Translations under genes and position numbers: made by a program
The notes under the pieces: model-generated
What the model was told of the DNA's origin: nothing
The model's input: only the letters and a program-made list of their open reading frames with translations
The model's database searches: none
Shown here: piece by piece, positions 48,922 to 59,967 of the stretch
Numbering within the stretch: the first letter of the stretch is position 1
Layout of the letters: each line of letters begins with the position of its first letter
DNA from: Raphanus sativus
Taxonomy: Eukaryota > Streptophyta > Magnoliopsida > Brassicales > Brassicaceae
Length of the DNA: 64,000 nucleotides
Direction of reading: 5' to 3'
Assembly (NCBI RefSeq): GCF_000801105.2
Contig: NC_079515.1
Location: 5,022,001 to 5,086,000 of the forward strand

Positions 48922-49492
48922 GACACTCTATCTTCTTCTGATGATGACGATGATGCTAGTGACAGTAATGCTTGCTTTTGATCATAACAATATACTAACT
49001 GACTTTTACTTTTTTAGTCTTTGGTTCTGCTCTCTCTAGTGATTTTGGGTTACCATCTTAATTTGTTTTGTGTTTGACAATCTGATTAATACTTTGTTGA
49101 ATCGGTTGCATCTAAAATCATTACAAGAGAAAAAACAAAATTAGTCACGGAAGAAACCAAGAAAAATCAGATTAAATCAGAGCAAATATCACTATCCAAG
49201 CAACTGTATCATGTCTAATATATAGACTTGCTGAATCAGTTTTTGTTTCCTCTTACATGAGCAAAGATCTGTCTCTTCTGTGGCGTCTGGGTATTTGAAA
49301 GCTGAATCTACTGATTGTTCTCTTGGTTCATATATATAAGCTGAGCTTAAGTAGGCCTCCTCGATGGTGGACTCTCTGGATGTAGGTCGCTCATTTTGAT
49401 TCATGGTTGCGTATCCGCTTAAATAATTTCGATGTTCTTAAATATATAAAGTCTCGTTTTCGCTTGTTATTAGTTTGGACGTGTTCTGTTGT

Positions 49493-49536
49493 TACTATAA
49501 TCACATTTTTTTTTTGAAAAATACTATAATCACATT
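49493..49536 (-). repeat. micro-retroposon: poly-T filler between 15-bp direct repeats
   Basis: TACTATAATCACATT occurs at 49493-49507 and 49522-49536. The 14-base filler is T8 then GAAAAA. Confidence 0.7.
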
Positions 49537-49952
49537 GCATGGCGCTTTCCATTACATATAGGAACAACTCAAAATTTGATTTGAGGGTCTTCTCTTACTA
49601 ATGATCATTCAACTAAAAATAATACTAATTAATAAAGTGAAAACAATGACTCACATGTATCAATATGTATTCCACCACCCAAGACAAAAATGCATACACA
49701 ATTACTCAATCACACGATTCGTTTTTATGACATACTATCATCATGGTAGGGAACAGAGATCGTTGGATCTATATGTCGAATTTATGCATTGTTTGAAAGA
49801 TTTTTACGTGAAAAGGATAATTTTAAACAAATTTTAAAGATTCGCATGATGAACACAATAATGGAGTACCATTAAACAAGAATATAGGAACAAGAAAAGC
49901 TAGTGGATCCACTCCACCTCCTATCGCATAGTCACGAGTCGTGAATCTTTAT

Positions 49953-49970
49953 CACGTCACGTCACGTCAC
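49953..49970. promoter_or_regulatory. triple ACGTCAC (TGACG/bZIP-type) repeat
   Basis: CACGTCACGTCACGTCAC gives three overlapping ACGTCA/TGACGT cores, the type of site bound by TGA-class and ABF-class bZIP factors. It lies about 1 kb upstream of the neprosin-domain gene; the role is inferred. Confidence 0.4.
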
Positions 49971-50967
49971 TATTACGAAAATCTTTGACGTGCTTTTCTC
50001 CTCCTTTCATCATAACTTCTGCCACAACGTTGTGACTTTTATGGATTATACATGTTTAGGTAGCTTTTCGCTTTTACCGAAAATTCCGGACTATAAATTT
50101 CGACCCGTATTTAGTCGTCAAATATAAACAATTCATATGTGAATGAGCCATAGAGTCTGATCTAACCAGACTTATTATGGACATTGTGTAATACATGTAT
50201 GTACGAATGTGGTAGTTTATATATATGTAAAAGGGAAAAGAGATGTTCTGGGTGGCTTCCTAATGTCGTTTTGTGCGATTGCTTAGATTAATTTTTTGTT
50301 TTTTTTTTGTTTTTTTGTTAGAAAGAAAAAGATTAAAAACTATCAGAGCCAGGTTAGGATCCTGATGTTCTTTTATTTTCTTCAATAGGATTAATTGGTT
50401 TCATTCCACCCTTCTTCTTGTTCATTGGTACGTGTACGAACGGTGCAATTTTCGCACGTGGGTAATTATACGGATGCTCCTGCGATGCTTCTACTTTCCC
50501 ACTGCTTGCTGACGTGGAGTTCACTAGCAGCTGTGTCTAATTAATTACTACTAACTAAAATCAATAGTATCTCAAAAGAAAAAGCTTTAATAATGTGGCT
50601 GCTAATCACCGTATAGGGAGGCGGGAAAAATAACTACCGATAATATATTTTATTTATCGCAATTAAAATTTTAAAGAAAGCTTAATTACAGTTACAGCTA
50701 ACGATAACAATTAATTAAAAGTATTGGATGGGACCCATGGGAGAGAAAAAGTGTAGTTGAGAGAGAGAGAGGAGGAGAGAGAGCTTCCACTCTCACTCAA
50801 AGCGAGTTAAGGAGGAGTAAACCAGACACACCTTCACACGGACATTGTCTTGTTTGAACATCTTCTAATCTAAATAGGGTCTTTTCATCGAGGGGTACTA
50901 AGATATTATTGTATACTCTAGTCCTTATTGTGTGTGTGTGTGAGAAAGTTTCTTGGCTACTGCGACA

Positions 50968-52989
50968 ATGGTAGCGGTGCATTTTAGCTCTGTGAAGTTG
51001 AGTAGAGGTTTCTTAGTGTGTTTATGGCTGTTGGGTATGATGTCTCTATCTTGCGCATCGAGGTATGGCGCGTCAAGGCAGAAGCTTGAAGTTAAGAAGC
51101 ACTTGAATAGGCTTAACAAACCTGCTGTTAAGACCATTCAGGTTCAGAAAAAAAGCTCTCTCTATTTTCTTTACTACTCTGTGTTTTAATTTTCTCTGCC
51201 TTTTGAGTTTTGATTGCAAAATGAAAGATTACTGCTTCCTTTCTCTCTTCTGCTGGAATGATGATTTGAGTAACTTTATGTATGCTAATAAGCACAACAA
51301 CAACGAATGATTTTCTTATTATATAGCTACACGCCTACGCCCCACTAGTTTAGCTACTGTTCATCAGTTACTAATGTTCAAGTTTTTTTTTCTTGTTCAG
51401 TTTCAAGTGAAATAGAGTGTACTTTTGCTATGTTTGATGGGAGTTTTCTCAACCTTGTTTCCTTCTTTGTGGTTTAATACAGAGTCCAGATGGAGATATA
51501 ATAGACTGTGTTCCTATCTCAAAGCAACCAGCTTTCGACCACCCTTTCCTCAAAGATCACAAGATTCAGGTTCACACAAAAGAAAATTTTAACTAATGAT
51601 TTTGATCTAACTTTCTTCTAACGCTGATTTTTTATTGGTTACTTGTTGTGTTCAGATGAGGCCTAGTTACCACCCTGAAGGACTCTTTGATGACAGCAAA
51701 GCATCTGCAAAGCCAAAGGAGAAGAAAGAAACCCACATCCCTCCTCAGCTGTGGCATCGCTACGGTAAATGTTCTGAAGGAACCATTCCGATGAGGAGGA
51801 CAAAAGAGGATGATGTGTTGAGAGCAAGCTCTGTTAAAAGATTCGGCAAGAAGAAACATCGAACTGTTCCTATCCCTAAATCTGCTGAGCCTGACCTCAT
51901 CAACCAAAATGGTCATCAGGTGAGAGAGCTGTAGTAACCATTTGTTTTTTTTTAACCTTTTCTTTTGTTTCTGAGGCTAAATTTTTCTTGTTCCATGGTT
52001 TTGGTTTCTTAGCACGCCATAGCTTATGTGGAAGGAGATAAGTATTATGGAGCTAAAGCGACTTTAAATGTGTGGGAGCCAAAGATACAGCACGCAAACG
52101 AGTTCAGCTTGTCACAGATATGGCTTTTGGGTGGTTCCTTTGGACAAGATCTTAACAGCATTGAAGCTGGTTGGCAGGTAAAGACTTTTATTCATAACTT
52201 AGAGACTTGTGTGCCATTCTTTTACCTGATTATGTGTGTTTTGGATTTGTATCTCAGGTGAGCCTGGATCTGTATGGAGACAATAATACGAGACTCTTCA
52301 CTTACTGGACTGTAAGTTCTTTTTTTCTTAAACTCCCACTGAGTGAAACTATTAATGTGTATAATATATAGTCTTGTATGTTGTTGCAGAGTGATGCATA
52401 TCAAGCTACTGGTTGCTACAATCTTCTTTGCTCAGGTTTCATTCAAATCAACAGTGACATAGCAATGGGAGCAAGCATCTCACCAGTCTCTGGATACCGC
52501 AACTCTCAGTATGATATCAGTATCCTAATCTGGAAGGTACTTATATGCCACACCTGAAACTCTCTTGTGCTCAAAAACAAAAACAAAAACCGAAACTTAA
52601 CTTGTCTTCAGGATCCAAAGGAGGGACACTGGTGGATGCAGTTTGGGAACGGGTATGTTTTAGGGTACTGGCCATCGTTCCTCTTCTCTTACCTTACAGA
52701 GAGTGCGTCAATGATCGAATGGGGAGGAGAGGTTGTGAACTCGCAGTCAGGTGGTCACCATACTTGGACACAGATGGGAAGTGGGCACTTTCCAGAAGAA
52801 GGTTTCAGCAAAGCGAGTTACTTTAGGAACATACAAGTAGTTGATGGATCTAACAACCTCAAAGCACCAAAGAGGATGGGAACGTTCACTGAGAAATCTA
52901 ATTGTTATGATGTTCAAACGGGAAGCAATGATGACTGGGGACATTTCTTTTACTATGGTGGTCCCGGTAAGAACAGGAACTGCCCATAA
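50968..52989 (+). CDS. neprosin-domain (DUF239/DUF4409) secreted protein (At3g13510-like)
   Basis: Seven exons (50968-51141, 51483-51569, 51656-51919, 52013-52177, 52258-52311, 52390-52536, 52612-52989) are all phase 0 and give 422 residues. Signal peptide: [20 protein letters not shown]. The activation-peptide region (DUF4409) follows: [36 protein letters not shown]. The neprosin domain runs from about residue 200: [60 protein letters not shown] and [10 protein letters not shown]. It ends [10 protein letters not shown]. Neprosins are secreted glutamic peptidases first known from Nepenthes fluid; plant genomes hold dozens of homologues with mostly unknown substrates. The start is the ATG at 50968, directly before the hydrophobic region. 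Synteny supports At3g13510. Confidence 0.94.
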
Positions 52990-54328
52990 CGCTGGCATGC
53001 ATACTCTGTCTCCTTCGGTCTTGTAATATTTTCACCTCCTTGTGTAGTAATGGCTGTAGTAAAAAAAAAAAGAAAACTCAGTTAGTGATGTATTGTGTAA
53101 GCTCTCCTTGGGTGATGGGAAGTTTTTTGATGTTTGTCTGATTTTAAATTTGTATTAAAGTGTTTGTAGAAAAGTACTCTCCATGTAACTAGATGAGAGG
53201 GTAGTGAAGGTGTGGCTTAAGTTTCTTAGAAGCTCAGATGTATTTTCTAATATGTTCCCTCTTTGATCACTTCAGACATCTAACTCTCTTCTCTGTCCTC
53301 ATAGTGACACAAAAATCTTACTCTTAACTTCTTTAGCTCCACTAACACAGCCAACAAAAATGGGTGATGACATACGCAGAACATTGCTGTTGGAAATAAC
53401 AACGAAAGAAAGAAATTTCACTAGAATGTTACTTGTATTGCTAATATGATTGTGGATTTTACCTAGGTATAACACAATATATCTTTTTAGAGGTGCATGA
53501 TCGATGTAGCTACATAACAGTTAATCCTTTTGCGTGATGCCTCAAAGTGGCGGTTTTTTGATGTCCTCACACGCCATTCTTCCGTTTAGTTGCTTACAAT
53601 TTTCTGTTTCTTTGCAACAATCAAACTATATATATTGCCACGATCCAAGCGGCAAACTGTGCAATTTTGTGCGCGTTAATATGTGCTATGATAGCCACCA
53701 CGCTTCGGAAAATCGTTTTGGTTTAAACTTCCGTGAAAGTCTTAAGGTTTACCGTGAAGATTCCTACTTTGCAGTTTTTGTTTGAAATTACGAGCTAGAC
53801 ATCAAAAACACCAAGTCACCACCAACTACTAGCTATCATCAAGACTATATTTAATTAGGTTACTTAATTACTTTGGGTTTCTTATTTCAACCTCTTGAAA
53901 AAAACGTAAACATGCATGGAAATGGATTGGCAAATACGTGAAGACTTCAAACAAGAAATCGTAAAAAGGTTGTATAAACAAGAGAGTTGAATTCAAACTC
54001 GACCGACAACACAACGTTCCATTTTCAAAGTAAAAGTGAACGAAATCATTGTTGTCAATCTAGCAGTGGTCGCTAGAGGTTTACATTTTTGAAACTTCTA
54101 ACCAAATGAAAAGGATTTCAATATAACGTAATTGTTTGTGGAATTGTATAGAAAAAAGTATGTCAACTATGATTTTCACAATATTAAAAAGTATTTAATA
54201 ACTGACTTTTCTAACGATTTATTTTCTATGTTAGTTAGTTTTTGAGATATAGCTCGGATTCTCTGCTCCCCAAAGACTAATCCAAGTATATGTCTATTGA
54301 CTGATTAATATGGAGTACATATATAAAT

Positions 54329-54371
54329 ATAAACATCGTTCTTTTTTTCGGTAAAAATAAACATCGTTCTT
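54329..54371 (-). repeat. micro-retroposon: poly-T filler between 15-bp direct repeats
   Basis: ATAAACATCGTTCTT occurs at 54329-54343 and 54357-54371. The filler is TTTTTCGGTAAAA; on the minus strand TTTTACCG plus poly(A). Confidence 0.68.
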
Positions 54372-55797
54372 CATTAATAAAAAACTAGAAAACATATATT
54401 CATGAAATGGTTGATATATATATATATAGATTTCATAAGTATTATTTGTACAAGTTCTCTTATGCAAACCGAGTATTATTTGGGAAGCGAAGAAAAAACA
54501 ACAAATTGTTTAAGTTGGGGCCACATTGTAGTGAAACCACATGCTTACAATAATGCATGTTCGGTGTTCAAGTTTTCCGGCTAGTTTTATTTATTGTATA
54601 GTGAAAACAAATAGTATAGAAATGTATGTTAATAATGATTTTAAACAAGATAAATGGCCGGCACTAGAAGAAATTAAACTGGTGTGATTAAGATCTTGGG
54701 AAAGAGGGTGGTTGGTCATTTTCATAGTTTGGTATGATATGAAAATGTGAACCTTGGGGAAAGCATTATATCATTAGTTTAAGTTATTTAGTTACGCAAT
54801 CACCTTAAGAGTTAAGTTCTGTCAGAAATTACAAAATTAACAAAAACATATTATAACTTATTAAGTCACAATCTTTAAGTTCTTGAATTTAATCTTAATC
54901 TAGGTATTTAGTGTTCATAGTTCACACGCTATCTTTAGATTCACGAAACATGAGTCAAAATAAGGATACACAATCTTAATAAAACTTCTTTTTTTCTGAA
55001 CAAGCCAATTGTTAAACGTGGAGACCAAACGTATATTATAACCTAAAGCTAGTTACAATGAATATGAAATGTCATAGAAGTAATGACTAAAAATGCAGTA
55101 GATATTTTTCGAATGTTCGTAGTTTACCATCTGTAATCTGTATATTGACCATATTATGAAAAGTCGAATTTCAATCAAGATGAATGTCAAAGACATCTTC
55201 TAGAATCTAAACCCTCTAGATAACTCATCCACACGCGAAGGTACCTAAGAAAAGAACAGAATATGAAACTCTAGTAATGAATGAATGGTGAGGTTGTAAA
55301 GAAAGAACAGAGTGGTTGAGAAAGACAACAACATACATTAGTTTGGGCCAAGCGACAGCCAATCTCTGCCAGCTGTTCAAAATCTTTGGACAACCTGTTT
55401 TGTTTCTTTCTTATTTACGAATATATAGTATAATTTACATTCACATCTACACATCAACAGATAATTATTTTCAAAATATTTATATGCTAAGTGCTTATTG
55501 AGTTGTATATTTTAAAACACTGGGAGGCTGGGAGGCTGGGAGCTACAGTTCAAAGAGCCAGCAACAATATTTATGCAAAGTAGTCAGAATTATTTACAAA
55601 AACTAATGTTGATATAACTGAAATATTTCGTTAATACATCCATTGTAGACGAGAACGTATTGCTTTTCTCTTCTACAGAGCTAATACTTTTATTGCTGTA
55701 ATTCAGATGCCTTTTCCTTTACTAAAAAGTTACGTAAAATATGAAATAAACTATTTCATAGAGCCGTCTCTAGAAATCAACGTTCCCACAATTGGCT

Positions 55798-55805
55798 TAT
55801 AAATA
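55798..55805 (+). promoter_or_regulatory. TATA box of AGP12
   Basis: TATAAATA about 110 bp before the AGP12 start codon, with a C/A-rich leader after it. Confidence 0.6.
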
Positions 55806-55913
55806 CCCTTTCAAAACCACAAGGCCACCCACCACAACTCATTATCGCATCAAAAACAAAACCTCAGAAACAAATCTATTGACTAAGTTTCTTTGAAGTG
55901 TAAAAGAGCAGAG

Positions 55914-56099
55914 ATGGAGTCAATGAAGATGAGGCTTATGGTGGTGTTGATGGTTGCTATTGTGGCTTTCTCAGCCGTAGGAAAGGCGGCAGCTCAGACG
56001 GCAGAGGCTCCAGCTCCAAGTCCGACTTCTGATGCCGCTATGTTCGTCCCGGCATTGTTTGCATCTGTTGTTGCTTTGTCATCTGGGTTTCTCTTTTAA
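55914..56099 (+). CDS. AGP12: arabinogalactan peptide AGP12
   Basis: 61 residues, intronless: MESMKMRLMVVLMVAIVAFS begins a signal peptide that ends around AAAQ. The mature core is only about a dozen residues with the Ala-Pro/Ser-Pro glycomodule TAEAPAPSPTSD. The rest (AAMFVPALFASVVALSSGFL) is a hydrophobic GPI-attachment signal. The result is a tiny, heavily arabinosylated, GPI-anchored cell-surface peptide. Length and order match AG peptides, and the sequence matches recalled Arabidopsis AGP12 (At3g13520) almost residue for residue. Confidence 0.95.
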   Translation: MESMKMRLMVVLMVAIVAFSAVGKAAAQTAEAPAPSPTSDAAMFVPALFASVVALSSGFLF

Positions 56100-57533
56100 A
56101 CCAATCTCTACATATCATATAGAGTTAGGGTTTGTTACTTTGTTTTCCCTTTACTTCCTGTCTATTTTCATCATTTGAGCCTTTTTGTTATTGTTTCTAA
56201 TATTTGTTCTACTGTATACTATTTCTTATTAATATAACCTTCGGGTTTTGATGTAATTGCATGAGATTGTTTGTGTTTATATGTTATATAATTATTACCA
56301 CCATATATGTTCATAGGATTCATTAAATCAGCACAGATAGTAGTAACCGACCTCGCATCTTCGAGTGGTATGATCAAAGATGCGATATGAGCCGTGAAAT
56401 TTCCGATGCTTTTAGTACCGTTGAAATGTGTGGTTACTATCATCGTTGTTATCATTATGGCCTCGGAGTTTACCCAATAATATTCTAGTGGAATAACTTT
56501 TCAAAACAGAATATGGAGTATAACAAGAAAAACTCCAAAAGGTGGCAACAAGGAGAGGAATCTCCTTGCAACCTTATTTGCATCAAATTTTGCAATTAAA
56601 CACAATTGTAGCAAATGGAAATCGTACCCCCACCTCAAAAAGACAGTAGTCAATATTGATTTTCAAATAACTAGCTAAAAGATGAAACACAACGCGTCGG
56701 ATTAATTAACTTTACACTAGCTAAGTTTCAGACTAACCTAACACAAACTACCAACTAACTAAGTGTAATATAATAAACAAGAGGTTTATATTTGGAGAAT
56801 GGGATGGTATCAGACACTAGCATGTTAAGCCATGTGAGATGCACAGAAGCAATGGGACCATACCTTTAGTTTTTTTTTCTAAGTTCATGCTTGTGGCTTC
56901 GAGGAATGCTCTGAAAAGCCTTTGTTAGTGGCCGCTACTTTTATTGTGTGATTAATAACATTTTGCGTTTGTTTCCTCCTTTCCAGAATGCTATCCATGT
57001 TCCATAAAATTATTTTATTCATATTCAACTTTACGGCTTGCAAATGAAAATAAGAGTGGATGACGAGACAGAGTGTTGATGGAAGGAAACCAATCCTCTT
57101 AAGCAAAAGCTAAATTTCATGAATACAACTTTTCTTAGGATTGGCTGAATATAACTTACCTTATAAGAAACTAGGAGCATATTAGACCGTCTAGGTCTCA
57201 ATTATTTGCTCTCTTTTTGTTTTTGTTTTTAAATTGTATGACAAATATCGTTTTCTCTACGCTAAAACCAAAATTACAATCCTCAATTGTTTCAGTGCGT
57301 TTCCTAACGCAAATGAACTTTGATTTGAGTTATCATCAAAAGGTGCAGTTGTGCTTTTCTTTGTTTAATTGAGTTTTTTTTTTGCCGAGTTTCAGTACAA
57401 CGTTAACGTTGATGTAAATCTAATCTACAAGTTCCAACATATATTCGATGTCCCAGTCGTACATGTTAACATTCATCCCAAGATTCTTAGTTATGCGATG
57501 TCTTAATTCTTAAAGAAAAATCTTGTCTAGTTA
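56100..57533. other. AGP12 3' UTR and spacer
   Basis: No gene recognised. The first about 150 bp are likely AGP12 3' UTR. Confidence 0.4.
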
Positions 57534-57546
57534 TATTTTTTTGGAC

Positions 57547-57813
57547 AAGAATTGGGTTCACCAAATTATGCAGATTATGGAGAAACAGGTTACATGAGAT
57601 CTTCAGCTTGGTAAAGGGCGTACCATCGAACATGGATCTCATAGGACGGCTCAGAGTGGTACGGCTCAGAGTGGTGCAGTCAGGCGGGTATTCTCACATG
57701 GTGGTAGAATTGTCGGCTGTAAAATCGTCTTTGTAATATTCTCATAATTGTAATAGCATAATTAATCGATAATAATCGATCCAGACGTTCAAAAAAAAAG
57801 ACTTGGGTTCACC
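57547..57813 (+). mobile_element. 5'-truncated LINE (L1) 3' end nested in the MULE arm
   Basis: AAGAATTGGGTTCACC (57547-57562) and AAGACTTGGGTTCACC (57798-57813) match at 15 of 16 bases and flank about 235 bp that end with a poly(A) run after CCAGACGTTC. The insert has nothing in common with the MULE arm, and removing it with one repeat restores the arm. Long duplication, A-tail and short length fit a heavily 5'-truncated L1 copy; a SINE is possible. Confidence 0.75.
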
Positions 57814-57929
57814 CTCTGTGGTGAACCTTTAAATTCACCACTTGATTTATAACCAATCAAAGTGACATGTGGATAATTAAATTAAAATATTAAATATATT
57901 TAAACATAGTTAAAAAAAATAATGCCAAT

Positions 57930-58560
57930 TCTAAATCCGAAATCTTAATTTCTAAATCCTAAACATTAATTCCTAAATCCAAACCCTATACCCTAAACTC
58001 AAATCCTAAACCCTAAACCCAAATCCTAGACCCTAAACTCAAACCGTATACGCTAAACCCAAATTCTAGACCCTAAACTCAAATCTTATATCTAAATGCT
58101 AGATCCTAAACCCAAACCGTATACTCTAAACTCAAATTCTAAACCCTAAACGCAAACCGTAAACCCTAAATCTAAACTCTATACCCTAAACCCAAATCAT
58201 ATACCCTAAATCCAAACCCTATACTCTAAACCCAAATCCTAAACCCTAAACCCAAACCATACCTACTTCGGGGTGCTATCACTAAAATATAAAAAATTAC
58301 GTAGTAATTCTTCGGGGTTTACGGTTTGGGTTTAGGGTTTAGAATTTGGTTTTAGGGTATACGGTTTGGGTTTAGGGTCTAGCATTTGGATCTAGGGTTT
58401 AGATTTAAGGTTTGGCTTTAAAGTCTAGAATTTGGGTTTAGAGTTTAGAATTTGGGTTTAGGGTTTAGGATTTGAGTTTAGGGTTTAGGGTTTGAATTTA
58501 GAAATTAATGTTTAGGGTTTAGAAATTAAGATTTAAGGTTTAGAATTGACATTATTCTTT
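57930..58560. repeat. inverted pair of telomere-like (CCCTAAA)n-derived tracts
   Basis: The left half has dozens of CCCTAAACCC/CCAAATCCTA variants, and the right half the reverse complement. They are the internal arms of the foldback element and not a chromosome end: the repeat is degenerate and flanked by ordinary genes. Confidence 0.8.
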
Positions 58561-58692
58561 TTTAGTTATTTTTAAATATATTTAACACTTTTTATTTAAT
58601 TTCTACATGTCACTTTGATCGGTCATTAATCAAGTGGTGAATTTTAAGATTCATCATAGGGCTGAACCCAAGTCCTGTCCTATTTTTTTTGG

Positions 58693-58791
58693 GGGAGCAG
58701 CGATAGCTTTATAGGCCTCAAGTTCACTATCAAAGAATAATGGGAGCAGCGACAGCCCTATAGGCCTCAGATTCACTATTCAAAGAATAAT
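58693..58791. repeat. two-copy tandem repeat, 49-bp period
   Basis: GGGAGCAGCGATAGC... and GGGAGCAGCGACAGC..., each followed by TATAGGCCTCA and CAAAGAATAAT. It sits between the MULE and the snoRNA promoter. Confidence 0.75.
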
Positions 58792-58792
58792 G

Positions 58793-58886
58793 GGCCCAAA
58801 CAAAGTAATAAGGCCCATTACATCGAGTAAACGCGTGGAAACCTAATGCGACACCTATAAATAAGGTTAACCTCTACAAACCCTAA
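58793..58886 (+). promoter_or_regulatory. snoRNA promoter: site II elements, TATA box and telo box
   Basis: TGGGCCC near 58790 and AGGCCCATTA at 58811-58820 are site II motifs, CTATAAATAAG at 58854-58864 is a TATA box, and AAACCCTAA at 58878-58886 is a telo box. Site II plus telo box is the usual promoter set of plant ribosomal-protein and snoRNA genes, which supports the snoRNA call just downstream. Confidence 0.65.
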
Positions 58887-58959
58887 TTGAGAGCTACATT
58901 TTCATCTTTCGTAGAGTCGGTCTGTTTTTTTAAATGTTTTTTTATGGTTCTGCAAAGTT

Positions 58960-59051
58960 GGTGCAGTGATGATGGGTTTATGTAATCTCGTTAATCTGAA
59001 ATCTATTTGAGGAGAAATACTTCCCAACCATTCATTCAAATCCTGAGCACC
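58960..59051 (+). ncRNA. box C/D snoRNA, predicted to guide 25S rRNA methylation (U15/snR13 type)
   Basis: Terminal stem GGTGC (58960-58964) pairs perfectly with GCACC (59047-59051). Box C GTGATGA is at 58966-58972, box D' CTGA at 58996-58999 and box D CTGA at 59043-59046, so all parts are spaced as in a standard 92-nt C/D snoRNA. The guide before D', AATCTCGTTAAT, is complementary over 12 nt to ATTAACGAGATT in the conserved 25S/28S segment GGATTAACGAGATTCCC. The D+5 rule puts 2'-O-methylation on the second A of TTAAC, the site of yeast snR13 and U15. The second guide (before D) has a shorter partial match to the adjacent ATGAATGG. The rRNA sequence is recalled, not looked up. No protein gene encloses it, so it is probably an independent gene. 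Confidence 0.72.
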
Positions 59052-59967
59052 TTTTCTTTGTTTTCTTGAAAATTTAGATTAAATCTTGATTTTTGATATT
59101 GAGGTGCGCACATAGTTCTTCTTCGATGCTTGTTTTAGATTTATTCTAAAATTGTAGTTTCGAGGATTTTATTTGTGCGTATAATAAAGATCCTATCTGC
59201 TTGAGTAGTCTCTGTTATTTGTTGACTATAGAGATACGCTCCAATGTTATAGGTTCACATTTATTTTTGCATTTTTTCATTTTTTTTGCTATTTGATAGC
59301 TTATATCTGTGTAGACAATTTTTCACTCATTCGTTTAAGACATTTAAAACTACAAGTTGTTGAACAAAACTCAACTGTAAGCAGGACAATATATAACCAA
59401 ATAGTGCGTGAGCGTCAATCTAATTATAAATCTGAAAACAAAAATCAACATTTAGCACGTGATCTTCTCAAGAAGTTAAAATAGTCTCTCCATGAAAGTG
59501 TCAATAGAACTTAAAACGTTTTTGAATCTCTGTGGAAGTTAACTTATTACTATGGTACAAGTGCGTTGGTCATGCGCCAGTTAGTGGTTTCGGATGGTTC
59601 TTAAAAGACTCTGTATCAATGGAGACAGTCTCTTGACACTGGTTTTGCCATACGCGCATCATTGCACATTACATTGGACGACCCACGCCAGAAGAATAAC
59701 TAATCAATATGCATATTACACTTAACTCTTAGAAAAAGTACTGAAGTTGAACGAATACATTACATAAGCCACAAGAAGTGTAGGCATCTCTTGATGTACT
59801 TAAAAAAAACCCAAAGAGAGCCGAACATTCACAGCCTAACGATTACAACTAATCTAAGTATTCAATCAGCACCATCACATCGCACAGTGAAAGCATTTGG
59901 TAAATGAAAAAAAGCAGAAGATACACTTGGGGTGAATTCTACTAGTAAAAGATGTTCGTTGGACTAC
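59052..59967. other. spacer between the snoRNA and the MAP3K-epsilon relic
   Basis: No further C/D or H/ACA snoRNA and no coding gene recognised. Confidence 0.35.

Larger units (their letters stand above)
48982..50967. other. spacer and promoter of the neprosin-domain gene
   Basis: No convincing gene; a 70-codon minus frame at 49192-49404 has no recognisable feature. It contains a micro-retroposon (49493-49536), a CACGTCACGTCACGTCAC block (49953-49970), a GA-rich microsatellite near 50757-50785 in the probable leader, and a (GT)n run near 50929. Confidence 0.4.
52990..55913. other. intergenic between the neprosin-domain gene and AGP12
   Basis: About 2.9 kb of AT-rich DNA with several short chance frames and one micro-retroposon (54329-54371). 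No gene recognised. Confidence 0.4.
57543..58680. mobile_element. MULE-type foldback element with telomere-like arms
   Basis: The left end GGACAAGA.TTGGGTTCACC and the right end (read inward GGACAGGACTTGGGTTCA) start long inverted repeats that continue through AATTCACCACTTGATT and GATCAAAGTGACATGT-like blocks. The flanks are a perfect 9-bp repeat TATTTTTTT at 57534-57542 and 58681-58689. A 9-bp duplication with long TIRs indicates a Mutator-like element. Most of the inner arms are degenerate CCCTAAACCCAAATC repeats on the left and the mirror GGGTTTAGGGTTTAG on the right, meeting near 58265-58310. No transposase. The left arm is interrupted by a LINE stub (57563-57797). Confidence 0.8.

Noticed and set aside
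49192..49404. 70-codon minus-strand frame
   Set aside because: Polar sequence with no family match and no splice or promoter evidence.
57367..57392. Poly-T with GAGTTT on both sides
   Set aside because: The duplication is only 6 bp, too short to separate from chance.
57930..58560. Telomere or ancient chromosome-end fusion signal
   Set aside because: The repeat is degenerate, mirrored and bounded by MULE ends and a 9-bp duplication, and the gene order continues on both sides.
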